A stretch of DNA of 64,000 nucleotides from Pseudomonas sp. RIT-PI-q (GCF_001297125.1 NZ_LHPC01000028.1:496001-560000); one strand, 5' to 3'. Shown: positions 13,001-21,622, counted from the first letter of the stretch. A program made the numbers and translations. Notes: generated by a model from the letters alone, not told the origin.

Positions 13001-13521
13001 TTGTACTTGGAGATGCCCGCCGCTTCTTCGATGAAGTTGCGCAGGTCTTCGGGCTTGGCTTCGATCAGCTTGGAGATCATCCCCTGCTCGATGATCGAGT
13101 AGCTGCGCGGGCCGAGGCCGGTGCCAAGGAAGATGTCGGTGATGTCGCGACGGCGGCATTTGGTGCCGTTGAGGAAGTAACTGTTCTGGCTGTCGCGGGT
13201 TACTTTGCGACGAATGGAAATTTCCGCATAGGCCGCGTATTCGCCGACCAACGTGCCATCGGAGTTATCGAACACCAGCTCGATGCTCGCCTGGCTCACC
13301 GGTTTACGGCTGGTCGAGCCGTTGAAGATGACGTCGGTCATCGACTCGCCGCGCAAGTTCTTCGCCGAACTCTCGCCCATCACCCAACGTACGGCGTCGA
13401 TGATGTTCGACTTGCCGCAGCCGTTGGGCCCGACCACGGCCGCCATGTTACTGGGGAAGTTCACCGTGGTCGGGTCGACGAAGGATTTGAACCCCGCCAG
13501 CTTGATGCACTTGAGCCGCAC
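10033..13521 (-). CDS. smc: Chromosome segregation ATPase SMC
   Basis: Condensin subunit that organises and segregates the nucleoid. The product begins MRLKCIKLAGFKSFVDPTT. It has the Walker A motif GPNGCGKSNII near residue 33, two long coiled-coil arms (Gln/Glu/Arg/Leu-rich), a central hinge (about 500-640), the ABC signature LLSGGEKALTAL and Walker B CMLDEVDAPLDD near the C-terminus. I chose the GTG at 13521 because the conserved family N-terminus starts there; the upstream TTG at 13560 would add residues that overlap the gntR end. Length is 1162 residues. It starts 2 bases after the upstream GntR gene's stop, so the two may be cotranscribed. Confidence 0.96.
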   Translation of the reverse strand: MRLKCIKLAGFKSFVDPTTVNFPSNMAAVVGPNGCGKSNIIDAVRWVMGESSAKNLRGESMTDVIFNGSTSRKPVSQASIELVFDNSDGTLVGEYAAYAEISIRRKVTRDSQNSYFLNGTKCRRRDITDIFLGTGLGPRSYSIIEQGMISKLIEAKPEDLRNFIEEAAGISKYKERRRETENRIRRTHENLARLTDLREELERQLERLHRQAEAAKKYQEYKGEERQLKAQLSALRWQALNEQVGQREAIIGNQEITFEALVAEQRNADASIERFRDGHHDLSERFNLVQARFYSVGGDIARVEQSIQHGQQRLRQLQDDLKEAERARLETESHLGHDRTLLLTLGEELDMLTPEQEVTSAAAEEAAAALEESETTMHGWQEQWDTFNLPAAEPRRQSEVQQARIQQLETSMERLADRQKRLGEERALLSADPEDAAIMELNEQLAASEATLEDLQASEEAQVERLEQLRQELQQALQNQQQAQGDLQRLNGRLASLEALQQAALDPGTGTAEWLREQNLADRPRLAEGLKVEAGWELAVETVLGADLQAVLVEDFGEFDLAGFAQGDLRLLSPASDGVRMPGSLLDKVEAQIDLSPWLGQVKPVESLEQALALRGQLSVGQSLISRDGYWVGRHFLRVRRASEAESGVLARGQEIQRLGLEREEREATVETLETKLQTLRAQQRQQENGREHLRRLLQDEARQQGELKAQLSAGKAKAEQLTLRRTRLDEELTELAEQRALEHENIGEARLQLQEALDSMALDTEQRELLLAQRDSLRERLDRVRQEARQHKDHAHQLAVRLGSLKAQHDSTRQALERLEMQSERLTEKREQLSLNLEEGEAPLEELRLKLEELLDKRMTVDEELKTAQIALEDADRELREAEKRRNQAEQQSQLIRGQLETQRMEWQALNVRRKTLQDQLLEDGYDLHGVLATLTTEANEKEAEEELERIAARIQRLGAINLAAIDEYQQQSERKRYLDAQNDDLVEALDTLENVIRKIDKETRNRFKDTFDQINAGIQALFPKVFGGGSAYLELTGEDLLDTGVTIMARPPGKKNSTIHLLSGGEKALTALALVFAIFKLNPAPFCMLDEVDAPLDDANVGRYARLVKEMSQTVQFIYITHNKIAMEMADQLMGVTMHEPGCSRLVAVDVEEAMAMVDA

Positions 13522-13523
13522 GC

Positions 13524-14183
13524 TTAAGCGTCCGTCAGGGCGGAAACCACCAGATCGCAACTGCGCTGGGCATACGCCGTCAGCACCACGCGGATCTGCG
13601 GAAAGTCACGGGCGATCACGGCCGCGAGCAGGCGTTCGAACAACTCCAGGAACTCGCTCATCGAGGCCTTGCGCTGTTCCAGGGCGAGGAAGTACGCACG
13701 GCTCATGGCCGGTTGCAGGTTCTCGACGGTTTCCTGCAAGTACGGGTTGTTGGCGAACGGGTACGCCGCGCGCATCACGCTGAAGCTGTCGTCAACGAAC
13801 GTGCGGATGTCCTGGCGCTCATAGCTGGCAGTCAGGCGCTGCTGAATCTGCACGAACGGCGCCAGGTCCGCCTGGACTTGCCAGCCGTTGGCCACCGCGT
13901 TGCCGAGCAAAATGTAGAGCTCGCTCATCAGCGTGCACAGGCTCTGCACTTTGTGCGCGGTGAGCTCGGTCACATGGGCGCCCCGTCGCGGCAAGATCGC
14001 GATCAGGTGCCGACGCTCGAGAATCAGCAAGGCTTCACGGACCGAACCGCGGCTGACATTGAGGGCCAGCGTGACCTTCTGTTCCTGGATGCGCTCTCCC
14101 GGCTTCATTTCGCCGCGAATGATACGTTCGGCGAGGTGGTGAGCGATTTGCTCGGCGAGGCTGTCCGGCGCCTTGAACGTCAT
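13524..14183 (-). CDS. GntR-family (FadR/FCD-type) regulator next to xdhABC
   Basis: A 219-residue transcription factor with an N-terminal GntR winged helix (residues 5-70, EQIAHHLAERIIRGEMKPGERI, then NVSRGSVREALLILERR) and an all-helical FCD ligand domain (about 85-210). It is transcribed divergently from xdhA across a 266-bp region that holds two copies of TGAC-N6-GTCA. This makes it the likely purine-responsive regulator of the xanthine dehydrogenase operon, an inference from position. Its stop lies 2 bases before the smc start, an unusual linkage to a housekeeping gene. Confidence 0.88.
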   Translation of the reverse strand: MTFKAPDSLAEQIAHHLAERIIRGEMKPGERIQEQKVTLALNVSRGSVREALLILERRHLIAILPRRGAHVTELTAHKVQSLCTLMSELYILLGNAVANGWQVQADLAPFVQIQQRLTASYERQDIRTFVDDSFSVMRAAYPFANNPYLQETVENLQPAMSRAYFLALEQRKASMSEFLELFERLLAAVIARDFPQIRVVLTAYAQRSCDLVVSALTDA

Positions 14184-14354
14184 GGTTGTCCTTCAAACTC
14201 TTCGATCTGCACAAGCGGCGCAGTGTAGCGCAATTGATACGCCATGGCGGAGTGCCCACTCGGCGGTTTTTGGCACGATTCAAGCAAAAAGCAGGCTATC
14301 CCGAGAGGGTCAATAATGAAGGAACGAGTTGTTTATCGACAAAACGCTATTTCC

Positions 14355-14391
14355 TGACCTTTAAGTCAGAAAATCATTGACCGGAAAGTCA
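14355..14391. promoter_or_regulatory. Two tandem TGAC-N6-GTCA inverted repeats, putative GntR operators
   Basis: TGAC-cttaa-type-GTCA occurs at 14355-14368 and again at 14378-14391, with the same half-sites and 6-base spacers. The centre-to-centre distance is 23 bp, about two helical turns. They lie 59-95 bases upstream of the xdhA start, between divergent gntR and xdhA. This arrangement suits cooperative binding of a dimeric GntR protein. No binding data are available. Confidence 0.5.
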
Positions 14392-14449
14392 GACCTGATA
14401 AATTCGGTTCAAGTCGGTTAACAACAATAATGAGTCTGCGAGGCCTTCC

Positions 14450-15904
14450 GTGATCCAGTTTTTACTTAACCAGGAACTCCGTAGCGAGCACGCCCTGGAC
14501 CCAAACCTGACCGTGCTCAATTATCTGCGCGACCATGTGGGCAAACCCGGCACCAAAGAAGGCTGCGCCAGCGGTGACTGCGGCGCCTGCACCGTGGTGG
14601 TCGGCGAGCTGCAAACGGATGACGATGGCCGCGAACACATTCGCTATCGCAGCCTCAACTCGTGCCTGACGTTCGTTTCGTCGCTGCACGGCAAACAATT
14701 GATCAGCGTCGAAGATCTCAAGCATCAGGGCCAACTGCACAGCGTGCAGAAAGCCATGGTCGAGTGCCACGGTTCGCAGTGCGGCTTTTGCACCCCCGGT
14801 TTCGTGATGTCGCTGTTTGCGCTGCAAAAGAACAGCGATCAACCGGACTCACACAAAGCCCACGAAGCACTGGCCGGCAACCTCTGCCGTTGCACCGGCT
14901 ATCGTCCGATCCTGGAAGCTGCCGAGCAGTCTTGCTGCGGCAAGCAACCGGACCAGTTCGATGCCCGTGAAGCCGGCACCATCGCCCGCCTGAAAGCCAT
15001 CGCGCCTACTGACATCGGTGAACTCAACAGTGGCGACAAGCGCTGCCTGGTGCCGCTGACTGTCGCCGATCTGGCCGACCTCTATGACGCTTATCCACAG
15101 GCTCGGCTGCTGGCTGGCGGTACGGATCTGGCGCTGGAAGTCACGCAGTTCCACCGCACCCTGCCGGTGATGATCTACGTCGGCAACGTCGCTGAAATGA
15201 AGCGTATCGAGCGTTTCGACGATCGTCTGGAAATCGGCGCCGCCACCGCCCTCTCCGATTGCTACGACGCGCTGAAAACCGAATACCCGGACTTCGGCGA
15301 ACTGCTGCAACGCTTCGCGTCCCTGCAAATACGCAACCAGGGCACCCTCGGCGGCAACATCGGCAACGCCTCGCCGATTGGTGACTCGCCACCGCTGCTG
15401 ATTGCCTTGGGCGCGCAGATCGTCCTGTGCAAGGGCGAGACCCGCCGCACGATGGCCCTGGAAGATTACTTCATCGATTACCGGGTCACCGCGCGTCAGG
15501 AAAGCGAGTTCATCGAAAAGATCATCGTGCCGCGTGCCAGCGCCGAACAACTGTTCCGTGCCTACAAAGTTTCCAAACGCCTGGACGATGACATTTCCGC
15601 TGTCTGCGCCGCGTTCAATCTGCGCATCGACAACGGCGTGATCGCAGACGCCCGGGTCGCCTTCGGTGGCATGGCGGCCATCCCGAAACGCGCCAAGAGC
15701 TGCGAAACCGCCCTGCTCGGTGCGCCATTCAACCATGCCACCGTCGAACGCGCCTGTGCCGCCCTGGCCGAAGATTTCACACCGCTCTCGGACTTCCGCG
15801 CCAGCAAGGAATATCGCCTGCTCAGCGCGCAAAACCTGCTGCGCAAATACTTCATCGAACTGCAAACACCGCACATCGAGACTCGGGTGACCGCTTATGT
15901 CTAA
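14450..15904 (+). CDS. xdhA: Xanthine dehydrogenase small subunit XdhA (2Fe-2S/FAD)
   Basis: Electron-transfer subunit of xanthine dehydrogenase, which oxidises hypoxanthine and xanthine to urate. The 484-residue protein has a plant-type ferredoxin domain (CASGDCGACTVV near residue 43), a second iron-sulphur domain (QCGFCTPGF near 110 and NLCRCTGYRP near 145), then an FAD-binding domain (LAGGTDLALEV, and IRNQGTLGGNIGNASP) with a CO-dehydrogenase flavoprotein C-terminal domain. The start codon is GTG. It overlaps xdhB by 8 bases, indicating translational coupling. Confidence 0.95.
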   Translation: MIQFLLNQELRSEHALDPNLTVLNYLRDHVGKPGTKEGCASGDCGACTVVVGELQTDDDGREHIRYRSLNSCLTFVSSLHGKQLISVEDLKHQGQLHSVQKAMVECHGSQCGFCTPGFVMSLFALQKNSDQPDSHKAHEALAGNLCRCTGYRPILEAAEQSCCGKQPDQFDAREAGTIARLKAIAPTDIGELNSGDKRCLVPLTVADLADLYDAYPQARLLAGGTDLALEVTQFHRTLPVMIYVGNVAEMKRIERFDDRLEIGAATALSDCYDALKTEYPDFGELLQRFASLQIRNQGTLGGNIGNASPIGDSPPLLIALGAQIVLCKGETRRTMALEDYFIDYRVTARQESEFIEKIIVPRASAEQLFRAYKVSKRLDDDISAVCAAFNLRIDNGVIADARVAFGGMAAIPKRAKSCETALLGAPFNHATVERACAALAEDFTPLSDFRASKEYRLLSAQNLLRKYFIELQTPHIETRVTAYV

Positions 15905-18296
15905 TCATCACGCCGTAGAGAAGACCCAGGCCGAACTGGCTGAACTGTTCGCCAAGGACCTGACCACCGGTGTCGGTCGCAGCGTCAAGCACGACAGCGC
16001 CGCCAAGCACGTGTCCGGTGAAGCGCAGTACATCGATGACCGGCTGGAATTCCCCAATCAGCTGCACGTTTATGCACGCCTGTCAGACCGCGCCCACGCG
16101 AAAATCATCAGCATCGACACCCAACCGTGCTACGCCTTTGACGGCGTGCGCATTGCCATCACTCACAAAGACGTGCCGGGCCTAAAAGACATCGGCCCGT
16201 TGCTGCCGGGTGATCCGCTGCTGGCCATCGATGATGTGCAATTCGTCGGTCAAGTGGTGCTCGCGGTCGCCGCAAAAGACCTGGAAACCGCGCGTAAAGC
16301 GGCGATGGCCGCGATCATCGAATACGAGGATCTCGAACCGGTTCTGGATGTGGTCGAAGCCCTGCGCAAACGCCACTTTGTGCTCGACAGTCATACGCAT
16401 CAGCGCGGCGATTCGGCCGGTGCACTGGCCACCGCTGAACATCGTATTCAAGGCACGCTGCACATCGGCGGCCAAGAACACTTCTACCTCGAAACCCAGA
16501 TCTCTTCGGTGATGCCGACTGAAGACGGCGGCATGATCGTCTACTGCTCGACCCAGAACCCCACCGAAGTGCAGAAACTGGTGGCCGAAGTGCTGGACGT
16601 GTCGATGAACAAAATCGTCGTCGACATGCGCCGCATGGGCGGTGGTTTCGGCGGCAAGGAAACCCAGGCCGCGAGCCCGGCGTGCCTGTGCGCGGTGATC
16701 GCGCACCTCACCGGTCAGCCGACCAAGATGCGCCTGCCGCGCGTCGAAGACATGCTGATGACCGGCAAGCGCCATCCGTTTTACGTCGAGTACGACGTCG
16801 GGTTCGACAGCACCGGTCGCCTGCACGGCATTGCCCTGGAACTGGCCGGTAACTGCGGTTGCTCGCCCGACTTGTCGGCCTCGATTGTCGACCGTGCGAT
16901 GTTCCACGCCGACAACTCGTACTACCTGGGCGATGCGACCATCAACGGTCATCGCTGCAAGACCAACACCGCGTCGAACACCGCTTACCGTGGCTTCGGC
17001 GGCCCGCAAGGGATGGTCGCCATCGAAGAAGTGATGGACGCCATCGCCCGCCATCTGGCCCTCGATCCGCTGGCCGTGCGCAAGGCCAACTACTACGGCA
17101 AGACCGAGCGCAACGTCACCCATTACTACCAGACCGTCGAGCACAACATGCTCGAGGAAATGACCGCCGAACTGGAAGAAAGCAGCCAGTACGCCGAGCG
17201 TCGCGAAGCGATCCGTCGCTACAACGCCAACAGCCCGGTCCTGAAAAAAGGCCTGGCGCTGACACCGGTGAAATTCGGCATTTCCTTCACTGCCAGTTTC
17301 CTCAACCAGGCCGGTGCACTGGTGCATGTCTACACCGACGGCAGCATCCACTTGAACCACGGTGGCACCGAAATGGGCCAGGGCCTGAACACCAAAGTCG
17401 CGCAAGTCGTGGCCGAAGTGTTCCAGGTAGAAATGGACCGCGTACAAATCACCGCGACCAACACGGACAAGGTTCCGAACACCTCGCCGACCGCCGCGTC
17501 CAGTGGCGCCGACCTCAACGGTAAAGCCGCACAGAACGCCGCTGAAATCATCAAGAAACGCCTGGTGGAATTCGCTGCGCGGCAATACAAGGTCAGCGAA
17601 GAAGACGTCGAATTCCACAACGGCCACGTGCGGGTTCGCGATCACATCCTGACCTTCGAAGCGCTGATCCAGCAGGCGTATTTTGCCCAGGTGTCGCTGT
17701 CGAGCACCGGCTTCTACAAGACCCCGAAAATCTTCTACGACCGCAGCCAGGCGCGTGGTCGGCCGTTCTACTACTACGCCTTCGGTGCGGCCTGCTGCGA
17801 GGTGATCATCGACACCCTGACCGGCGAGTACAAGATGCTGCGTACCGACATCCTGCATGACGTCGGCGCCTCGTTGAACCCGGCCATCGATATCGGTCAG
17901 GTCGAGGGCGGTTTCATCCAGGGCATGGGCTGGCTGACCATGGAAGAACTGGTGTGGAACAACAAGGGCAAGCTGATGACCAACGGCCCGGCCAGCTACA
18001 AGATCCCGGCGGTGGCGGACATGCCGCTGGACCTGCGGGTGAAGCTGGTGGAAAACCGCAAGAACCCGGAAGACACGGTGTTCCATTCCAAGGCTGTGGG
18101 TGAACCGCCGTTCATGCTTGGCATCGCGTCGTGGTGTGCGATCAAGGACGCCGTGGCGAGTTTGGGCGACTACAAGCATCAACCGAAAATCGACGCACCG
18201 GCGACGCCGGAGCGGGTGTTGTGGGGCTGTGAGCAGATGCGCCAGTTGAAGGTGGCGAAGGCTGTTGAGGCAGAGCCGGAGTTGGCTTCGCTTTAA
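15897..18296 (+). CDS. xdhB: Xanthine dehydrogenase molybdopterin-binding subunit XdhB
   Basis: Large catalytic subunit carrying the molybdenum cofactor. The 799-residue sequence shows the expected motifs: GEAQYIDD near the N-terminus, GGQEHFYLE, GGGFGGKET (molybdopterin contact), AYRGFGGPQG, GGTEMGQGLNTK, and near the end GEPPFMLG, which contains the catalytic glutamate of xanthine oxidoreductases. There is no signal peptide, so the enzyme is cytoplasmic. The start overlaps the xdhA stop. A REP separates it from xdhC. Confidence 0.95.
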   Translation: MSNHHAVEKTQAELAELFAKDLTTGVGRSVKHDSAAKHVSGEAQYIDDRLEFPNQLHVYARLSDRAHAKIISIDTQPCYAFDGVRIAITHKDVPGLKDIGPLLPGDPLLAIDDVQFVGQVVLAVAAKDLETARKAAMAAIIEYEDLEPVLDVVEALRKRHFVLDSHTHQRGDSAGALATAEHRIQGTLHIGGQEHFYLETQISSVMPTEDGGMIVYCSTQNPTEVQKLVAEVLDVSMNKIVVDMRRMGGGFGGKETQAASPACLCAVIAHLTGQPTKMRLPRVEDMLMTGKRHPFYVEYDVGFDSTGRLHGIALELAGNCGCSPDLSASIVDRAMFHADNSYYLGDATINGHRCKTNTASNTAYRGFGGPQGMVAIEEVMDAIARHLALDPLAVRKANYYGKTERNVTHYYQTVEHNMLEEMTAELEESSQYAERREAIRRYNANSPVLKKGLALTPVKFGISFTASFLNQAGALVHVYTDGSIHLNHGGTEMGQGLNTKVAQVVAEVFQVEMDRVQITATNTDKVPNTSPTAASSGADLNGKAAQNAAEIIKKRLVEFAARQYKVSEEDVEFHNGHVRVRDHILTFEALIQQAYFAQVSLSSTGFYKTPKIFYDRSQARGRPFYYYAFGAACCEVIIDTLTGEYKMLRTDILHDVGASLNPAIDIGQVEGGFIQGMGWLTMEELVWNNKGKLMTNGPASYKIPAVADMPLDLRVKLVENRKNPEDTVFHSKAVGEPPFMLGIASWCAIKDAVASLGDYKHQPKIDAPATPERVLWGCEQMRQLKVAKAVEAEPELASL

Positions 18297-18307
18297 GACC
18301 GAGGCGC

Positions 18308-18407
18308 GGCCTTCGCGGGCAAGCCTCGCTCCTACAAGGTAGGTGGTGGATCGCGGTTATGTGAACGACGCGAAACCTGTAGGAGTGAGGCTTGCCCGCG
18401 AAGAGGC
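18308..18407. repeat. REP pair inside the xdh operon
   Basis: CTTCGCGGGCAAGCCTCGCT and its near complement (AGTGAGGCTTGCCCGCGAAG) face each other across about 50 bases between xdhB and xdhC. It does not interrupt a reading frame, but it can fold in the mRNA and could change relative expression of xdhC and guaD. Confidence 0.85.
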
Positions 18408-18440
18408 CCGAACAGACAACAGAGATGTCGAGGTGAAAAC

Positions 18441-19286
18441 ATGTACAACTGGATCGACGCCCTCGCCGACCTGCAATCCCAGGGTGAACCCTGCGTGTTG
18501 GTGACCATCATCGAAGAGCTCGGCTCGACGCCGCGTAACGCTGGTTCGAAGATGGTCATCAGCGCCACCCAGACCTTCGACACCATCGGTGGCGGGCATC
18601 TGGAATACAAAGCCATGCAGATCGGCCGCGAGATGCTCGCCAGCGGCAAACAGAGCACCCATCTGGAGCGCTTCAGCCTCGGCGCCAGCCTCGGCCAGTG
18701 CTGCGGCGGCGCGACCGTGTTGCTGTTCGAACCGATGGGCCAGGTCCAGGCACAGATCGCCGTATTCGGCGCCGGCCATGTCGGCCGGGCGCTGGTGCCG
18801 CTGCTCGCCAGCCTGCCTTGCCGGGTGCGCTGGATCGATTCGCGGGAGGCGGAATTCCCGGAACAGATTCCCTATGGCGTGCGCAAAATCGTCAGCGAAG
18901 AACCCGTGGACGAAATCGACGACCTGCCCGCCGGCAGCTACTGCATCGTCATGACCCACAACCACCAGCTCGACCTCGAACTCACCGCCGCGATCCTCAA
19001 GCGCAACGACTTCACCTACTTCGGCCTGATCGGCTCGAAAACCAAACGGGTCAAGTTCGAGCACCGCCTGCGTGATCGCGGTTTCGACAGCGCCGTGCTG
19101 CAACGCATGCGCTGCCCGATGGGCATCGGCGAAGTCAAAGGCAAGTTGCCTGTGGAAATCGCCATCTCCATCGCCGGCGAAATCATCGCCACCTATAACG
19201 CGAATTTCGGCCAGCAAACTGCCAGCGCCGGATCATCGATTGCCAAACTGCTGCCTGCTTCTCGCCGCAGCCAAGCGACTAATTGA
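18441..19286 (+). CDS. xdhC: Xanthine dehydrogenase accessory protein XdhC
   Basis: Chaperone that binds and sulphurates the molybdenum cofactor and inserts it into XdhB. The 281-residue protein has an N-terminal XdhC/CoxI domain (GSTPRNAGSKMV, GGGHLEY, QCCGGATVLLFEP) and a Rossmann-like domain (AVFGAGHVGRALVPLL near residue 110, and LIGSKTKRVKFEHRL). The start ATG at 18441 has GAGGTG upstream. The stop is 8 bases before guaD, so the two are cotranscribed. Confidence 0.94.
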   Translation: MYNWIDALADLQSQGEPCVLVTIIEELGSTPRNAGSKMVISATQTFDTIGGGHLEYKAMQIGREMLASGKQSTHLERFSLGASLGQCCGGATVLLFEPMGQVQAQIAVFGAGHVGRALVPLLASLPCRVRWIDSREAEFPEQIPYGVRKIVSEEPVDEIDDLPAGSYCIVMTHNHQLDLELTAAILKRNDFTYFGLIGSKTKRVKFEHRLRDRGFDSAVLQRMRCPMGIGEVKGKLPVEIAISIAGEIIATYNANFGQQTASAGSSIAKLLPASRRSQATN

Positions 19287-19294
19287 GAACTCAC

Positions 19295-20599
19295 ATGCCT
19301 CTGACACGCAAAGCTTACCGCGCCGCCATCCTGCACAGCATCGCCGACCCCGCCGAAGTGGGTATCGAAGCCTCGTACGAGTATTTCGAGGACGGCCTGC
19401 TGGTGGTCGATAACGGCCAGATCAGCGCCCTGGGCCATGCCAGCGAATTGCTGCCGACCCTGCCGGCCGATATCGAGATCACCCATTACCAGGATGCACT
19501 GATCACGCCAGGCTTCATCGACACCCACATTCACCTGCCGCAAACCGGCATGGTCGGCGCCTACGGCGAGCAGTTGCTGGACTGGCTCAACACCTACACC
19601 TTCCCGTGCGAAAGCCAGTTTGCCGACAAGACTCATGCCGACGAAGTCGCCGACATTTTCATCAAGGAACTGCTGCGCAACGGCACCACCACCGCGCTGG
19701 TGTTCGGCAGTGTCCATCCGCAATCGGTCAACTCGTTCTTCGAAGCCGCCGAACAGCTCGACCTGCGAATGATCGCCGGCAAGGTGATGATGGACCGCAA
19801 CGCACCGGACTATTTGACCGATACAGCCGAATCCAGCTACGTGGAAAGCAAGGCACTGATCGAGCGCTGGCACGGCAAGGGCCGCTTGCACTACGCGGTC
19901 ACCCCGCGTTTCGCCCCGACCAGCACCCCGGAACAACTGACCCTCGCCGGGCAGTTGCTGAGCGAATTCCCGGACCTGTACATGCAGACCCACATCAGCG
20001 AAAACCTCAAGGAAGTCGAATGGGTCAAAGAGCTGTTCCCGGAGCGCAAGGGCTACCTCGACGTCTACGATCACTACCAATTGCTGGGCGAGCGCTCAGT
20101 GTTCGCCCACGGTGTGCACCTGTGCGACGACGAGTGCGCGCGACTGGCGGAAACCGGTTCGGCGATCGCCTTCTGCCCGACTTCGAACTTCTTCCTGGGT
20201 AGCGGCCTGTTCAATTTGCCGATGGCCGAGAAGCACAAACTGAATGTCGGCCTCGGCACGGACGTGGGTGGCGGCACCAGTTTTTCGCTGCTGCAAACGT
20301 TGAACGAAGCGTACAAGGTCATGCAGTTGCAAGGTGCGCGGTTGAGCCCGTTCAAGTCGCTGTACCTGGCCACGCTCGGTGGTGCGCGTGCGCTGCGTCT
20401 GGAAGACAAGATCGGCACCCTGCAACCGGGCACGGATGCGGACTTCCTGGTGCTGGATTACAACGCGACGCCGCTGCTGAGTTATCGCTTGAAGCAAGCC
20501 AACAACATTGCCGAGACGTTGTTTGTGTTGATGACGCTGGGGGATGACCGGACTGTTCTGCAGACGTATGCGGCGGGGAATCAAGTGCATCAGCGCTAG
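19295..20599 (+). CDS. guaD: Guanine deaminase
   Basis: Converts guanine to xanthine, feeding XdhAB. Amidohydrolase with zinc-binding DTHIHLPQ (residues about 70), TPRFAPTST, QTHISEN, and a C-terminal DVGGGTSFSLL active-site aspartate motif. From the ATG at 19295 (MPLTRKAYRAAILHS) it has 434 residues; the upstream in-frame TTG at 19283 overlaps xdhC and is unlikely. It ends the purine operon, just before a strong terminator hairpin. Confidence 0.95.
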   Translation: MPLTRKAYRAAILHSIADPAEVGIEASYEYFEDGLLVVDNGQISALGHASELLPTLPADIEITHYQDALITPGFIDTHIHLPQTGMVGAYGEQLLDWLNTYTFPCESQFADKTHADEVADIFIKELLRNGTTTALVFGSVHPQSVNSFFEAAEQLDLRMIAGKVMMDRNAPDYLTDTAESSYVESKALIERWHGKGRLHYAVTPRFAPTSTPEQLTLAGQLLSEFPDLYMQTHISENLKEVEWVKELFPERKGYLDVYDHYQLLGERSVFAHGVHLCDDECARLAETGSAIAFCPTSNFFLGSGLFNLPMAEKHKLNVGLGTDVGGGTSFSLLQTLNEAYKVMQLQGARLSPFKSLYLATLGGARALRLEDKIGTLQPGTDADFLVLDYNATPLLSYRLKQANNIAETLFVLMTLGDDRTVLQTYAAGNQVHQR

Positions 20600-20612
20600 G
20601 TTTTTCAGGCAT

Positions 20613-20651
20613 AAAAAATCCCCCGCAATCGTTGGTTGCGGGGGATTTTTT
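20613..20651. terminator. Rho-independent terminator after guaD
   Basis: ATCCCCCGCAA, a short loop and TTGCGGGGGAT form an 11-bp stem flanked by A6 on the left and T6 on the right. It can terminate the xdh-guaD operon, and on the opposite strand the convergent gntR gene. Confidence 0.92.
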
Positions 20652-20661
20652 GTGTCTTTGA

Positions 20662-20740
20662 GGCCGCCTTCGCGGGCAAGCCTCGCTCCTACAGGGATCA
20701 CGCTGTAACTGTAGGAGCGAGGCTTGCCCGCGAAGGCCGC
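20662..20740. repeat. REP pair, GTAGGAGCGAGGC type
   Basis: GCCTTCGCGGGCAAGCCTCG and its complement CGAGGCTTGCCCGCGAAGGC face each other between the guaD terminator and the convergent gntR gene. The same subtype occurs at 18.3 and 23.1 kb. Confidence 0.88.
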
Positions 20741-20753
20741 AACTCGGTCTGAT

Positions 20754-21518
20754 TTATAACTTGGCGGTCGAGCGCCCTGGCTTCTTGGTCTGCAACAAAT
20801 GCGAAAACACCGCATGCAAATCATCCGACGCGCTTTCTTCGTCGAGGTTGAGTTTGCTGTCGATATGATCCATGTGGTGCATCATCAGGTCCACCGCCAG
20901 CTCACCATTGCGCGCTTCGATCGCGTCGATCAGCTGGGTGTGCTCATCGTAGGAGCAATGGGAACGGTTGCCGCTTTCATACTGGGCGATGATCAGCGAA
21001 GTCTGGGACACCAGGCTGCGCTGGAAGCTGATCAGCGGGGCATTCTTTGCCGCTTCGGCCAGTTTCAGGTGGAATTCGCCCGACAGGCGGATACCGGCAC
21101 CGCGATCGCCACGGGAGAAGCTGTCGCGTTCGTCGTTGACCATCTGCCGCAACTCGGCGATTTGCTCGGCGGTGGCGTGCTGCACCGCCAGTTCTGTGAT
21201 CGCTCGCTCGACCAGACGCCGCGCCAGGAACACCTGACGCGCCTCTTCGACACTCGGGCTGGCAACCACGGCGCCACGGTTGGGTCGCAGCAACACCACG
21301 CCTTCATGGGCCAGGCGTGACAGCGCGCGGCGAATGATGGTGCGGCTGACCCCGAAAATTTCCCCCAGCGCTTCTTCGCTCAACTTCGTGCCGGGCGCCA
21401 GACGCTGTTCGAGGATGGCCTCGAAGATATGCGCGTAGACAATATCGTCCTGCGTACCGCTGCGGCCGGCTTTGCCTGCTCGCGGTTGTTTTTTTAGGGG
21501 TTGCAACTGTTCGTTCAT
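20754..21518 (-). CDS. GntR-family (FCD-type) transcriptional regulator
   Basis: From the ATG at 21518 (MNEQLQPLKKQPRAGK) the protein has 254 residues. An unstructured basic N-terminus precedes a GntR winged helix (about 28-95, LAPGTKLSEEALGEIFGVSRTII with RRALSRLAHEG) and an FCD effector domain (about 105-235) with the His/Asp metal-type positions of that family (FHLKLAE, DEHTQLIDAI, HHMDH). The longer in-frame extension to 21707 runs through promoter-like sequence and is rejected. It is divergent from the permease gene at 21866 and convergent with guaD. Control of the permease, of purine catabolism, or of both is inferred from position. Confidence 0.88.
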   Translation of the reverse strand: MNEQLQPLKKQPRAGKAGRSGTQDDIVYAHIFEAILEQRLAPGTKLSEEALGEIFGVSRTIIRRALSRLAHEGVVLLRPNRGAVVASPSVEEARQVFLARRLVERAITELAVQHATAEQIAELRQMVNDERDSFSRGDRGAGIRLSGEFHLKLAEAAKNAPLISFQRSLVSQTSLIIAQYESGNRSHCSYDEHTQLIDAIEARNGELAVDLMMHHMDHIDSKLNLDEESASDDLHAVFSHLLQTKKPGRSTAKL

Positions 21519-21610
21519 GGGCACTCGAGTCGGGAGAACTGCGGCGAATTGACCGTGACTGTAATACGGCACAGTGGGTCGCTGGCAAGTATCGCGTAAA
21601 AAACACTGCG

Positions 21611-21622
21611 ATTGTACACAAT
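21611..21622. promoter_or_regulatory. ATTGT-AC-ACAAT palindrome, putative FCD GntR operator
   Basis: A perfect inverted repeat of ATTGT with a 2-base spacer, 93 bases upstream of the gntR start and 244 bases upstream of the permease. Many FCD-type GntR proteins bind palindromes close to TTGTATACAA, so this is a good candidate site for autoregulation. The rest of 21519-21865 holds only this site and a REP. Confidence 0.45.

Noticed and set aside
11875..13527. 550-aa plus-strand open frame opposite smc
   Set aside because: Antisense shadow of smc; Leu/Gln/Arg-rich with no recognisable domain.
16182..18182. 666-aa minus-strand open frame opposite xdhB
   Set aside because: Antisense shadow of xdhB, which shows all molybdenum-cofactor motifs.
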